From Chondrus crispus (lineage: Eukaryota; Rhodophyta; Florideophyceae; Gigartinales; Gigartinaceae): 64,000 nucleotides of DNA. Location: NCBI RefSeq assembly GCF_000350225.1, contig NW_005179176.1:60599-124598 (forward strand), given 5' to 3'. The notes under the pieces were generated by a model. It was not told the DNA's origin. It saw nothing but the letters and a program-made list of their open reading frames with translations, and did not search any database. Shown here piece by piece: positions 43,675 through 53,941 of this stretch; the stretch's first letter is position 1, and every line of letters starts with the position of its first letter. The position numbers and the translations under genes were made by a program.

Positions 43675-46045
43675 TGATATCATCATCTTCAGCAAGTCTT
43701 CGGAAGAAAATATTGTTCATGTTGATGAAATACTGTCTGTATTGGAGGAGGCCGGCGTGAAGCTCAAGCTTCGCAAGTGCGAATTTTTTGTCGAAAAGAT
43801 CAAGTATCTAAGCCACGTCGTCCGACCAGGTACGTTGGAAGTCGATACCGCTCGCACCGAGGCGTTGGAAAAAGTGAGGTACCCTCAAACGCAGACCAAG
43901 CTCAGAAGCTTCTTCGGACTTTGTAATGTATAGCGCAGGTTCGTCCCACATTATGCGAAAATCGCACATCCGCTCAATCAATTATTGAAGAAGGGACAAC
44001 CGGTCCAGTTGGAAGGATTTGACGAACCGTGCGAAAAGGCATTTCACAAGCTTAAGGAGGCCATATTGGCACCGCCGGTACTGGCAGTGCCAAAGAAGGA
44101 CCTTCCATACTCGGTACATACCGATGCCAGCGACTATCAAATTGGCGCTGCGTTATTTCAGACACACTGGGATGCACAACGTAAGCCCATCGGGTTCTTC
44201 TCGAGAACGTTGGCGGAAGCCGAGAGAAACTATTCTGTATCAGAAAAGAATTTCTAGCGGTAATTTGGGCCGTTCAGACATTAAGACCATATCTATATGG
44301 CGAACATTTTATTGTCCATACCGACCACGCCTCGTTGAGGTGGTTGATGAACATAACAGATCCGAGTGGACGTCTAATACAATGGAGGCTACGCCTCTCG
44401 GGATTCGACTTTGAAATCAAGTACAAGAAAGGAAAGGCAAACAGCCAGGCAGATGCCTTTTCAAGATTGTTAACGCAAGGAGACACTGTCGACGAAATCG
44501 ACGACGAAATTCCATGTTTCATGGCCGAATCGGCCGACGCTACAGAAGACGATGAGGAAGATTTCGGTAGGGTAGACGACATCCTCGCTCTTGAGGGGGG
44601 CCCGCCCCTGATCGCCTCGATCACTTCCAAGCCATCGCTCCGGAGGAGCTTATTCGCGAGCAAGCCGTCGACCCTTTCTGCAGTCGAATTGAAGAAGAAA
44701 TGAACGCTGGAAAAACGAGGACATTCACAACGGAGGCAGTGGAATTCGAAGGAACTCTATGCCGCACGGCGGCAGAGTTTGTACAAGTGGTGATACCACA
44801 ATCGTTAAGGGAGTGCGTCCTAGGGTTGAGCCAGTACGCAAAATTGGCAGGCCACCCTGGAGCCAGGGAACTGTACAAGACGTTAAGAAGATATTTTATT
44901 GGCCTACAATGGCACTAGACTGCTACGCAGTTGCGAAGAATTGCGCCGAATGCGCACGAGAAAGGGTGAAGTTGAGAAGGAACACGAAGGAAATGAAGTT
45001 GTTCACACCCAAGGCTCCGCTGCAGTTTGTCGCTATCGACATTCTCGAAGAGTTAATTACCACAAAGCGAGGAAATCGGTACATCCTCGTGATCAGCAAT
45101 CGATACTCAAAATTGGTACGAACCGTACCACTCAAGAAAATTACCGCTGCGCATATAGCGCAAGCGTTCGTACACCATTGGGTATTTGTGTACGGACCGC
45201 CGGTCAAGCTGCTGTTCGACAATGGAACGCAGTTCACGACACGGTTCTTCCAGAACATTTGTCGGATTTTGGGAATACGCAACGTCTTTTCGACGACTTA
45301 TCATCCGCAGGCCAACGGCCAATTTGAAAGATTCATTCGCACGCTGACTTCCGCGTTGCAAAAATACGTTGGAGAACATCCTCAGGATTGGGATCTGTTT
45401 AGCGACGCTATAACGTTCGCGTATAATACGCAAGTTCATCGAACTACGAACATTGCGCCCTTTGAGCTGGTATTAGCACGGGCACCAAGGAGTCTCGCGC
45501 TACAAGCGCAGCCCAAGTTGGGGGAGTTCGGCTCGACACGAGCATACTACCTGAAACGGCAGTCAGAACTGGGAAGTCTAATGCGAAGCGCCGACAAAAG
45601 TTTACAGAAGGAACAAGCGCGGTACAAGCGGAATTTCGATTCAAGACTTCACAGGCCGAAATATGACATCCCTGTGGGATCCTACGTATTCCTACGAAAG
45701 GAACGAGGAACGGCGAGCGAGCCAAAACACAAGCTTGCTCAAGTCGCCACGAGACCCTACGCAGTGAAGAGATCTGATCAAGATACAGTTCTAATCGCCA
45801 TTGGCGACCAAGAGGAGCGCGTTTCGCGGGACAGGGTGGAACTAGCACCGAGTCCGATGAACCTCGCGCCGGCAACCGGCTTAATACAAGCGCTACAGTT
45901 CCTTGATGAGACTGAGGAAAACGAAGAACGAAACGTTATTGAGGATGGGGGCAGTCCCCATGTACGCGCGCCTGCGCAAGAGGATAAGCAAAATTTAGTC
46001 GGAGACTCACGGTCAGCGGGTATCCCGCCAGAGCTACGCGACTGA
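43651..46045 (+). pseudogene. Large gypsy RT end, RNase H and integrase, several frameshifts
   Basis: The YLDDIIIFSKSSEE box opens the segment, with TAG at 43931. RNase H has SVHTDASDYQIGAALFQ, a frameshift near 44250, then EFLAVIWAVQTLRPY, VHTDHASLRWLMN and ADAFSRLL. An acidic linker follows. The integrase zinc module is split by a frameshift near 44893 (GHPGARELYKTLRRYF then CYAVAKNCAECARER). The core has VAIDILEEL, LFDNGTQF and HPQANGQFERFIRTL, so all three acidic positions are present. VGSYVFLRKE lies in the C-terminal part. The frame runs to TGA 46043. Confidence 0.88.
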
Positions 46046-46330
46046 AGTAATTCTGCCGAGGCGGGCGAATTGGAAAGTCTTCAGAAGGGGGAATGAAATG
46101 ATCCCGAGAACGGAAAAGAATCTGGAGATACGGAGTACTTCATCGAACGGCTCATGGACCACGCTTACCAAGACGGGAAGTTGGTTCTCAAGACCAAATG
46201 GTATGGATACACGATGAAGGACGTGACGTGGGAGCCAACCGAACACCTATCGCGCAGCACAGTTGTGACATACTTCCGACGGAAGAAACTACAGCTGCCA
46301 CCGCAAGTCGCGCACGCGCAAGTAGGATAG
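46046..46330 (+). pseudogene. Chromodomain of the large gypsy, separate frame
   Basis: YFIERLMDHAYQDGKLVLKTKW followed by YTMKDVTWEPTEHLSRSTVV (about 46138-46275) has the chromodomain pattern (aromatic start, VKW-like strand, TWEP, terminal helix). It is out of frame with the integrase end by a stop or shift near 46045-46100. It ends at TAG 46328-46330. Confidence 0.8.
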
Positions 46331-49300
46331 TTCCTATGAGGAGACGCACAAGTGGAAGTCAGTGCCACGGCCTGCAACCTGTGGAACAGAGAGCGTCGCA
46401 AGGTCAAGAAATGGATAACGGGGGAGTGCAATAAGTCAGGAAATCTTACTTCGGGATCCTACATGAATGGAGAGACGTGCGCCGCCCCACTGAAAAATTG
46501 AAGCGCTACAGAAGTGTCAGGCTGAGGTAATATGCCTCCTTGGATACGATCACACGCGGCCGCCGTGTGCACGTGAAGTGACACTTGAATCGATGATCCG
46601 CCCTCATGGGGCGTGATTGAATCAAAAGTAGAGATGCCGGCAGAGAGCTGCTGAACTGGCGGCGGAAGGTCAAAAATTGAACACGGGTCCACCTTCGAAA
46701 TGTTAATCAAAATTAAGGCGAAAATGCAGCACTTGTTGGTCGCACGAGAAGTGCTTGTTGCGTGCTCCAGCCGGAGGCACAAGTATCCGAGGACGTCCAA
46801 GAGCACCGTCACCAACCACCGTGCGCGACACTGACGACAGCACCACACGACGACGACGTCGAACCCGTTTCAGAGGTGTTGACTATAGCCCACTGACTGA
46901 GGGACCGACGCTCGACGAGCGGAAGGATTCTTCCACACAAACCGAGGTCATGCAGACTTCGAGACTACCGCGTACAGTCCGTTGCGCACACCCGTATAGG
47001 AAGGCGGTTCCTTCCCTGCCCAAGACGGCGACTATTTGTTCTCGCAAAGAGCCTCCTTGTTTGAGGCAGCCAACAAAAACAAGAGAAAGAGAAGGGGAAA
47101 ACGACTGCGAAGGAGAGAGAGCGTCGCTAGATGAGCTCGCTATCGACGATCCATCTGTCTCTTGTTACTACTGACGACGCCAAGTTCACGTTCTTGTTTT
47201 TATCCCGAGCGATCCATTGTGATGACCCACTCCTTTTTCTTCCTTCGCTTGACTCTTGTTTTCTTTCTACAGTTCCTACCTTTCATTTTGTTCTGTTTTG
47301 TGGCAAATTGTTTTGTTTTTTGACATCGAAGAAGCGCCGCCGTACTGCGGACGCCGTTTAGTATGTCTACAACGGCCCAGAGGAAGTACTGTAGCTATGA
47401 ACGAGAGAGGGAACGCGCTCTTGAAATTATAAATCAACGACGAATCCGATTGTCGTACACTACAGCCACATGTGGCGGCTGTAGGCAGAGCGACGCGCCT
47501 TCGTACGGGTAAGGGAATTCGAGAGACCACCCAGTGGATGGCCGGAACCGGGATCCGGGCTCGGCTTGCGCTGTAGAAAGGTAGAACTAGAGTCAGCAAT
47601 AAAGAGGAAGAATTAAAGGAAAAACAGGACGAACAGAGCGGACAGCACAGTAGTTAACGTAGCGCTCGCGCGGTAGGGTCGACGCGCGCGGGGAAGGCAG
47701 TTGGGATTCCAGGGGTGTAGATGGCTAGGTCAGTATGGGCCAGCCAGTACCGAGTCGAGGCTACAACCTGGAATCCAGAAACCAAGGTAAAAGACCCGAG
47801 GCTTCGTGCCTCTTTACTTTGATTATCGGGTTGACTATATAGTCCCCGGTCGCCGTAATGGCGAAGCTAAATTATACTGTAAATTAGAATAACTAGGAAA
47901 AAACGGGTGTAGCCCCGAGGGAACCAAGTACAGCCCCCATAGGCCCTATGGGTTGCGGAGGGATTACACGTGTCCACGGGGAGGTCCGATAGAGCGGCAG
48001 GGGAGTCCACGTGTCCACGTGGTACACGTGGTGGCGGCGAACGCGATTTTGGCGAGATTAGACAGCTGTCCCGGTACCGAGTACAGTGCACTACACCGAT
48101 GCTCTCCTAGCTCTGATACGACATATGAGACGCTGAATTGCCCCGAGCGTGCGTGTCAATGTTGTCGGGATCGGGTCTGATGACCCTACATGCACTATCG
48201 CACCCTACGTCACATATACTTATGCCCGGATCGGGTTGGACAGACGTCCACAACTGTGAGATGAGACACAGTAGAGCAAACTACAATTCTATCGTCACGT
48301 AAGGACGATAACGAGTCGTTCACGAAGCATCATTCGTACCGGCGAAACGAGGGAGGTAAATTTATGGATCTCAGGGTTACCTTTACGCAAGTGGCTGTAC
48401 ACTTGCTCGGACCGGGATAGAACTTAAGACGGAAAGGGGACCATGCTGGGATATTGGTTCCGTTTAGAAAAGAAAGAAAAATCAGAGAGTTCGATATTGA
48501 AAGAGCAGAAGGGTTGGAGATGTGCTGACCGTGAGGCGTGAAGTCACGTCGAAGGAGGCGGTCCTGGGCACTCACCTGAGGAAGGAAATTGGAGAGGGAC
48601 CTCCCCATGAGCAGGAGGACAAATGAGCGTCGAGGTTCTGACTCGGACGCGCTCACCGTGTCCTTCTGAAGGAAAAGAGGGGCATTCTCAAAAAGGAAGA
48701 CGAAGATTCGCACAAAGAAAAAGAATAAGGAAAATCGCGAACGCCCGAGACAGGCAGACGAGCAACATCTTGTTGACGTACGTAAGTACCTTTGTCCAGT
48801 GGCAAGTCGAGGATAAAGGATCTGGCACGCAGCTGCACATGGGAGATGGAACACCGCCGTGTCTACTCGCGGTTTGTTAATACTGGAACACGCGGCATAG
48901 TCGCGAGGGAGGATAGGGATTAGGCCTCCCCGCATTCTGTTGTTCATCGCCGGTGCTAGGAGTCGCCAATGGCAGACTACAGTATGCTCAAGAGGGGAAA
49001 TGATGAGAATCGACATGCTGTTCGCCGTAGAGAGCTCCCTGGCCTGTTGCTTCGAACCTTTGTGGAGGTACCTCTCTCTTTAGAGGAGGTCGGGAATTTT
49101 CCTAAGTGTGGAACTCAATCCAGAAAAGCAACCAAAAAGAATGCACTCGTCGTCCAAATTTTGACAACAACGAAAGGAGGCTCAGGAATAATGGGACACT
49201 TGTCCACGTGTAGATTTCGTGCTCGCTATTTGAACTTGGCCGGATTTGACCTGCGTCGCGGCTCACCAGGGCCCACCAGCCGAGGATCGGAAACATGTAA

Positions 49301-50256
49301 GACCGTTGCCACTCAAGGTGCTCGCGTCGTGAATTTAAGGAAACGGAACCTAGGTTCCAGCCCCATTTGCACACCGGCCTACAGGAAACAAAGGCAGTTG
49401 ACCCGCAGATACCGGGGCAGTATGAGGAACTCTCGCACGCAAGTCGTCGACTCATCTACACACTGAGGATCGGAAATCGGTGACAAGGAAGAGGAATGCC
49501 GAGGCAGACGTCTACAGTGATGTCGTGATGGTGGTGTAAGGACAAGATAGCAAGCATGGCGTTCACATTATTTTATCCTTTTTCTCATGAGAACAGTATG
49601 AGGACAACATCGCACAAAAGAGAGGAATGTAGGCCTCCTGACAACCAGGACAATTACCTCGCCGATAGCGACTGACACGCTGCCGAAAGGGGATTGAGTC
49701 TTAATCTCGTCTCAAAGCCTTCAATGTTTTTGGGGGCATTGTGCAAAGCTAGGGTGACGCTGAACGAGGGGGATAGAATCAGAAATTCATGTGAAGACAA
49801 AGTCCCTATCAAAGAATAGAGTCTGTCCTTTGATGAAGACCCCCCAACACCAACAAAACACCGCCCGACGCGAACAGAGCGATAGTGTTTTTGAGTCGAC
49901 CGGGGGAGCGGGCAAGTTGAAAGAGGAGAAAAAATTGGGGAGTTGACAGGGGGATTTCAACCGTTAAAGAGTAGGGACATTTGAATCAAGAGAAAAGAGG
50001 AGGAACACCGTACGAGACGAGGAAAGACTCGAAGAGTTGGAAAAGTGAAGACAAAGAGGGGAAACAGTGGGATGTCCAACACGATGGCAGAAGGAGGGTC
50101 GTACAAGGAAAAGAGGAGGTAATTTGAGAGCAAGGTACGCAGATGATTCAATTGATTATCCAAAAGCTATCGGGTGACGCCAATGAATCGACGTTCCCCT
50201 CCAACGGGGTAATAATCTGAGAACGGATCACGGGGGAAACGGCCATGTGCCGCAGG
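46331..50256. other. 3' tail of the large gypsy, no recognised gene
   Basis: Nearly 4 kb behind the chromodomain with no env-like or other known domain. Medium frames exist on both strands (minus 48330-49016 with ATG and a Phe-rich stretch; plus 48969-49466), but neither shows a motif. It contains a cluster of four CACGTG boxes (47967-48030) and a strongly purine-rich plus strand between about 48600 and 50110. The large size of the tail explains most of the element's unusual length. Confidence 0.4.
47967..48030. promoter_or_regulatory. Cluster of four CACGTG (G-box/E-box) sites
   Basis: CACGTG occurs at 47967, 48008, 48016 and 48025 within 64 bp. Both solo LTRs (53805 and 53827; 57046 and 57057) also carry paired CACGTG sites. 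Such palindromes bind bZIP or bHLH factors. That they drive transcription here is an inference. Confidence 0.4.
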
Positions 50257-52005
50257 TCAGGAGGACGCATCACCGGAAGGCCTTTCTCTCGGCATGGAGG
50301 TGACGAGTCGGGCGAGGACCCGCAGGTCCTCCAGAGTTGCCCCCTTAAGGGCCTCCGCCTCTACGCCATGAGCGCGGAGGAGGCGATGATAGACACCAGA
50401 GGCAGTGTTGGTTTCTTGGGTAATAGATGGCGGCGGCAAGGTCGATGTGGGTATGACGAGCTGTCCCTCGCGTGAAGGGGAAGCGGAAAGTGAGGTTGGA
50501 TTCAATTCTGAGGAAGACACGACTCGAAGCGACAAGGTTTCTGTCGAGCTCGTGGGAGGAAGTACGACGCAAACTGGGGCCTCAGGCGCGGAGGGACGGA
50601 CCGGTGCAGGGAGAGGGGAAGTTGGGGCCGAAGGTCGAGAGCACATTTCAGGCTTTCGAGGATCCACGTTCACCACAGTGACCGCATTGGGGATTGGTGT
50701 TTGATTTCCGAAACGGCGGCTCATCTGGGCCTCCCACGCAGAACAGAGGGAGGAGGAACAGGGGTTGATCCACACGAAGTCGCCGGCAGCTGGATGATTT
50801 CTACCAGGGGAAAAGGAGGGTCGCTGGCGTGAAAAGGAGCGAGACGAATTTTGTGGAGGAACGCAATCCCATACTACCGTCTCGATCATGTCGAGGAGGG
50901 CGTGCATTTCACGGTCAAGCTCGGATCCGCCAAGGGGGGCGGAAAAATCGAGGAGACGCATTTGTTCGCGGAGTTTCGCAGGGAGGTGCCACAAGCGCCA
51001 ACAGTCGAAAACTTCCCACAGGAGAGTAGCGACGACTTTCACGTACCACTCCGTGAGAAACACAGTCCACAGCCCGTGCTCCGGATCGCGTAAATGACTG
51101 CCATAATATGTCAGGACGGGTCCTAACTCAGCCCAGAAACCCTGACATACCTCGTATTGACTGCACCAAGAAGGGGTTCGCTGGTATCGATGGGTGTAGT
51201 GCTGTCTGGAAATTTCACGGGCCTCAACCATCTGGTACGCCACGAAGAACCCAGTGTCGGATCGGACTCGACGCTCAAAGAGTACAGTATTTTGGAAAAA
51301 GAAAATACCTCCGCGCTTCGAATGGCGAAAGTTTGTGGGAAGAATGGCTTGGGTCCAAAACATGACGTCGGTCGTAACGGAGCGTTGGTTGCGCCACAGG
51401 CGGTCCGCCTCGCGCACGGGTTCACCGAAGGTGCAGTCGATGAGGTTTTCGAGATAGAGTCGTTCCCCCTCCGTACGACATTGCCAAGTGTCGCAGTGGT
51501 AACATGAAGGTATGAGGGCGTCGGCCATTGGAATGTCGAGCCGGGCGAGCATCGCGTCCATGAAGCGCATGGATAAGGAAGAGCGACCGCGCGGGGAGGA
51601 GTGACGTAGGATGGAGGTGGGTATAGCGATGCCGGTGCCCCAATCAAAGGTGTGAATGGCCTGCAAAGGGAGGTTGCCGGGCAACATGCCCGCGTCGTCG
51701 GCAAAATTATTTTCGATGCCGTCAACGTCGCGGATGCCCACAGAGGAGAACCATTGAGCAGAAGCGAGTAGGGATGCGTGTTCGCGCATGGTTTTGTTCT
51801 GCCGCTCCTCGAGCGAAGGATGACGGCGGGCTACCCAAGAGGAATGGTAGCCCGGATGGAAGGCTGGTTCGGTAGGGATGGTAACAGGTGGTGGACGGGG
51901 TATGGATGGAAGGCCCTTGGACATCTCAGGCTTGCGAGAAAAGCCTACACCCGGGCGCTTACGAGCGGGGCTCTCGCCCGAGCGCTCCGATGGAGAAGGA
52001 GTCAT
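50257..52005 (-). CDS. Antisense reading frame in the large gypsy, 582 aa, unknown function
   Basis: The frame is open from 52092 and its first ATG is at 52005. It runs against the element's direction and begins about 110 bp from the 3' LTR, so a promoter would have to lie in that LTR's antisense strand. The N-terminal 60 residues are Pro/Arg/Ser-rich. The middle (about residues 90-400) looks folded and is rich in Trp, Tyr and Cys (CYHCDTWQC, FWTQAILPTNFRHSKRGGIFF, YVKVVATLLWEVFDCWRLWHL). The C-terminal 170 are Pro/Ser-rich, ending with a short helix (LLRAHGVEAEALKGATLEDL). I recognise no domain. The frame stays open for 611 codons in a copy whose gag-pol is full of stops, so it may be under separate constraint. 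Antisense extra frames are known in plant Tat-lineage gypsy elements such as Retand. Confidence 0.55.
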   Translation of the reverse strand: MTPSPSERSGESPARKRPGVGFSRKPEMSKGLPSIPRPPPVTIPTEPAFHPGYHSSWVARRHPSLEERQNKTMREHASLLASAQWFSSVGIRDVDGIENNFADDAGMLPGNLPLQAIHTFDWGTGIAIPTSILRHSSPRGRSSLSMRFMDAMLARLDIPMADALIPSCYHCDTWQCRTEGERLYLENLIDCTFGEPVREADRLWRNQRSVTTDVMFWTQAILPTNFRHSKRGGIFFFQNTVLFERRVRSDTGFFVAYQMVEAREISRQHYTHRYQRTPSWCSQYEVCQGFWAELGPVLTYYGSHLRDPEHGLWTVFLTEWYVKVVATLLWEVFDCWRLWHLPAKLREQMRLLDFSAPLGGSELDREMHALLDMIETVVWDCVPPQNSSRSFSRQRPSFSPGRNHPAAGDFVWINPCSSSLCSAWEAQMSRRFGNQTPIPNAVTVVNVDPRKPEMCSRPSAPTSPLPAPVRPSAPEAPVCVVLPPTSSTETLSLRVVSSSELNPTSLSASPSREGQLVIPTSTLPPPSITQETNTASGVYHRLLRAHGVEAEALKGATLEDLRVLARLVTSMPRERPSGDASS

Positions 52006-52094
52006 AGTTTCGTCCTGCTCTTCCGCACGCGGCGACCGTCGGTCGGAAGGGAAAAAGAGGTTGGGAAGCAAGGGAGTGAAGCCGCTGCGCAAGA

Positions 52095-52112
52095 GCGCTT
52101 AGAAGGGGCATA
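52095..52112 (+). other. Polypurine tract region of the large gypsy
   Basis: AGAAGGGGCATA lies directly before the 3' LTR start TGTAGCGCAA. Confidence 0.55.
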
Positions 52113-53157
52113 TGTAGCGCAACATAGGGCTCTATAGGGGGTGGAAAGAAAGGAAAATAATTGGATGTGACAAGTTGTCCGGAATGAGGGACACACGTGT
52201 GAATAATTGCACAGTTTTAATTTTTTAATTGTTTTATTTTATTTAGTTAATTAGTTGGCATTAATTTGGCTGACATTAGATTAGATCTAGGATCTAGCGC
52301 CCCAAGCTACTGTAGTGGCTCCGGCTGGGCGATATATACCTTAGCCCACTGACCACCAAGTCAGTAAAGGTAACCCGACTTGCCAGAGTCTGATATCGCC
52401 TTGGTCGAAGTCCGTCTTTTACAAGACATTCCCTTCAACTACAGATTACTTTATCCTTTGCGCTCGGGGTTCCCTTTCCTTTTCCTTTGTTTCCCTATCC
52501 TTTTCTATCTCTATTTCTACCTATTTTTCCTTATCTTGTGTTGGTACCATCGGTATTGGTTGCGACCGAACCGGTGTAGGTGTCTTGGCCATCGGGCGAC
52601 ACAGTTGACGTAGCGCTGCTACTGTGACCTATTTTCCGACGGAGACTGTTGCAACGACGTCTCCCTCGAACGGCTTTGTCGTGTGTTACAAGCCAGTGTT
52701 GGTGCCATCGGCCTCGGTTGCGACCGAACTGGTGTAGGTGTTTCGAGCCATCGGGCGGCACAGTTGGTGTAGCGCTGCTACTTTCATTCATCCCGACGGG
52801 CTGCGTTGCGACGCCCCCGTCGAAGGCCTTGTCGCGTTACAAGGCGCCGAAGAAGCTCAACCAGCATTGGCCTTACAACCCAGTGGAACTGGGGTACCTA
52901 CGTACACGCGCCACCCCACACTCGTCGAGCAGTTCTCTTCGCAAGTCTCTGCCACATCGATCCCGGGCCGGGCTATTTCTCTGTGCCCCCCTATCAAGGA
53001 TCTGAGCTACTACGAGTCGCAAGCTCGTTTAAATGGAGAAGGGAGAGTCGGACACTCCGTAGCGCTGTGCCGTCGGCAGTTCTTCTTTTTGTTGTTGTTG
53101 TTGTATTTGGTGGACCATCGGACCGCGGTCTCCGCCTGACAGGCGTATTGCACTAGA
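52113..53157 (+). repeat. 3' LTR of the large gypsy
   Basis: 1045 bp, same length as the 5' LTR. The terminal ACTACA has mutated to ACTAGA, and CTTAT follows at 53158-53162. Confidence 0.92.
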
Positions 53158-53306
53158 CTTATTTTGTCCAAGCACCGACCATCCATGATTGCAGCGTTGT
53201 TCCCTTCCACACGTTGCGAGGAGCTTTTGCCGTAGGTTCTTGCCCCGGCAGCGACTGCTACAGCAGGAAACTGCTTATCGTCGGGGATCGAATCTAGAGC
53301 TGCCTT
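53158..53306 (-). pseudogene. MULE transposase, middle piece
   Basis: A 49-codon stretch between the gypsy LTR and the solo LTR. It reads KAALDSIPDDKQF, then TYGKSSSQRVEGNNAA and MDGRCLDKIS. The S.RVE..N block is typical of the region after the last catalytic residue in MULE transposases. On one side it joins APA at 53947 over one AGCAG copy, on the other SILWHC at 38372 over one CTTAT copy, both in frame. Confidence 0.8.
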
Positions 53307-53311
53307 AGCAG

Positions 53312-53941
53312 TGTCGCATAAATACCCCACACACGGCGGAGGGGTGTTCGCGATGTTCGGCGGAAGACCCCGGATCGGCGTACCGAGGGTCTTGAACCAA
53401 CCAACGCCACCGGAAGCGGGCCGATAGCGGGTGGTAGAGCGTGGTCGGCGAGGACGCGCGCGTAGGCGAGTGGATCGACGCCTCGACGCCCCGGAGCAGT
53501 ACCGGTTGACGATCCGGTACTGACGGGCGGAGGCGGATCGCAGCTCGCCGCGGTGTTGCGCGCGTCCACTACCCACTAGGTGGTAACTACTCGCGGGACG
53601 GCGGTGTGAGTAGAGTAAGCTGGGTGGTCGACCGTCGGTGGAGGATTGCCTGGCTTCCCCCCTCCGCCGGCCGTCGCTCCCTATATTTATTTTACAAGTT
53701 AATCGAGAGGCTACAGTACAGTACGGTGGGTACTGTAGTCAGCTACTGTAGACAGTGCGGGCCGTCCCGCACTGTAACGCTGTCAGCCGCCGGTGCTGAC
53801 AGCCCACGTGTAGTACTCGGGTGGTACACGTGTTGGTGCGCGCGCTGTAAGGTATGAGCGCGCGCCCGCTGTAAGGTCCGTACCTTACAGCGTTAGATCC
53901 AAATCTAAATCTAATATAACGCCGTCGGTAGTTATGCTACA
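53312..53941 (-). repeat. Solo LTR (630 bp) inside the MULE transposase
   Basis: Ends are TGTAGCATAAC...TTATGCGACA on the minus strand, and AGCAG is duplicated at 53307-53311 and 53942-53946. No coding sequence accompanies it, so it is what remains after recombination between two LTRs. It shares its first 40 bases or so (TGTAGCATA, TATTAGATTTAGATT) and a central block (TCCGCCCGTC, GTACCGGATCGTCA, CTCCGGGGCGTCGAGGCG) with the solo LTR at 56956-57483, in opposite orientation. Confidence 0.9.

Larger units (their letters stand above)
38378..53157 (+). mobile_element. Large chromodomain gypsy element, 14.8 kb, with antisense reading frame
   Basis: Two 1045 bp LTRs with inverted ends (TGTAGTGCAATA...TATTGCACTACA) and CTTAT duplicated at 38373-38377 and 53158-53162. 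On the plus strand lie gag, protease, RT, RNase H, integrase and chromodomain (39588-46330), broken by stops and at least four frameshifts. An unusually long 5.8 kb segment follows before the 3' LTR, containing a long minus-strand reading frame (50257-52005). LTR identity is about 97-98% by eye. The target was the MULE transposase, whose frame is restored by removal. Confidence 0.93.

Noticed and set aside
48330..49016. 228-codon minus-strand ATG frame as a second antisense gene
   Set aside because: It has no motif, and the purine-rich plus strand lowers the chance of stops on the other strand, so chance is a sufficient explanation.
46331..50256. An env-like gene in the tail of the large gypsy element
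   Set aside because: No frame on the plus strand shows a signal peptide with a transmembrane anchor and cysteine pattern. The minus-strand frame at 48330-49016 has only a Phe-rich run.
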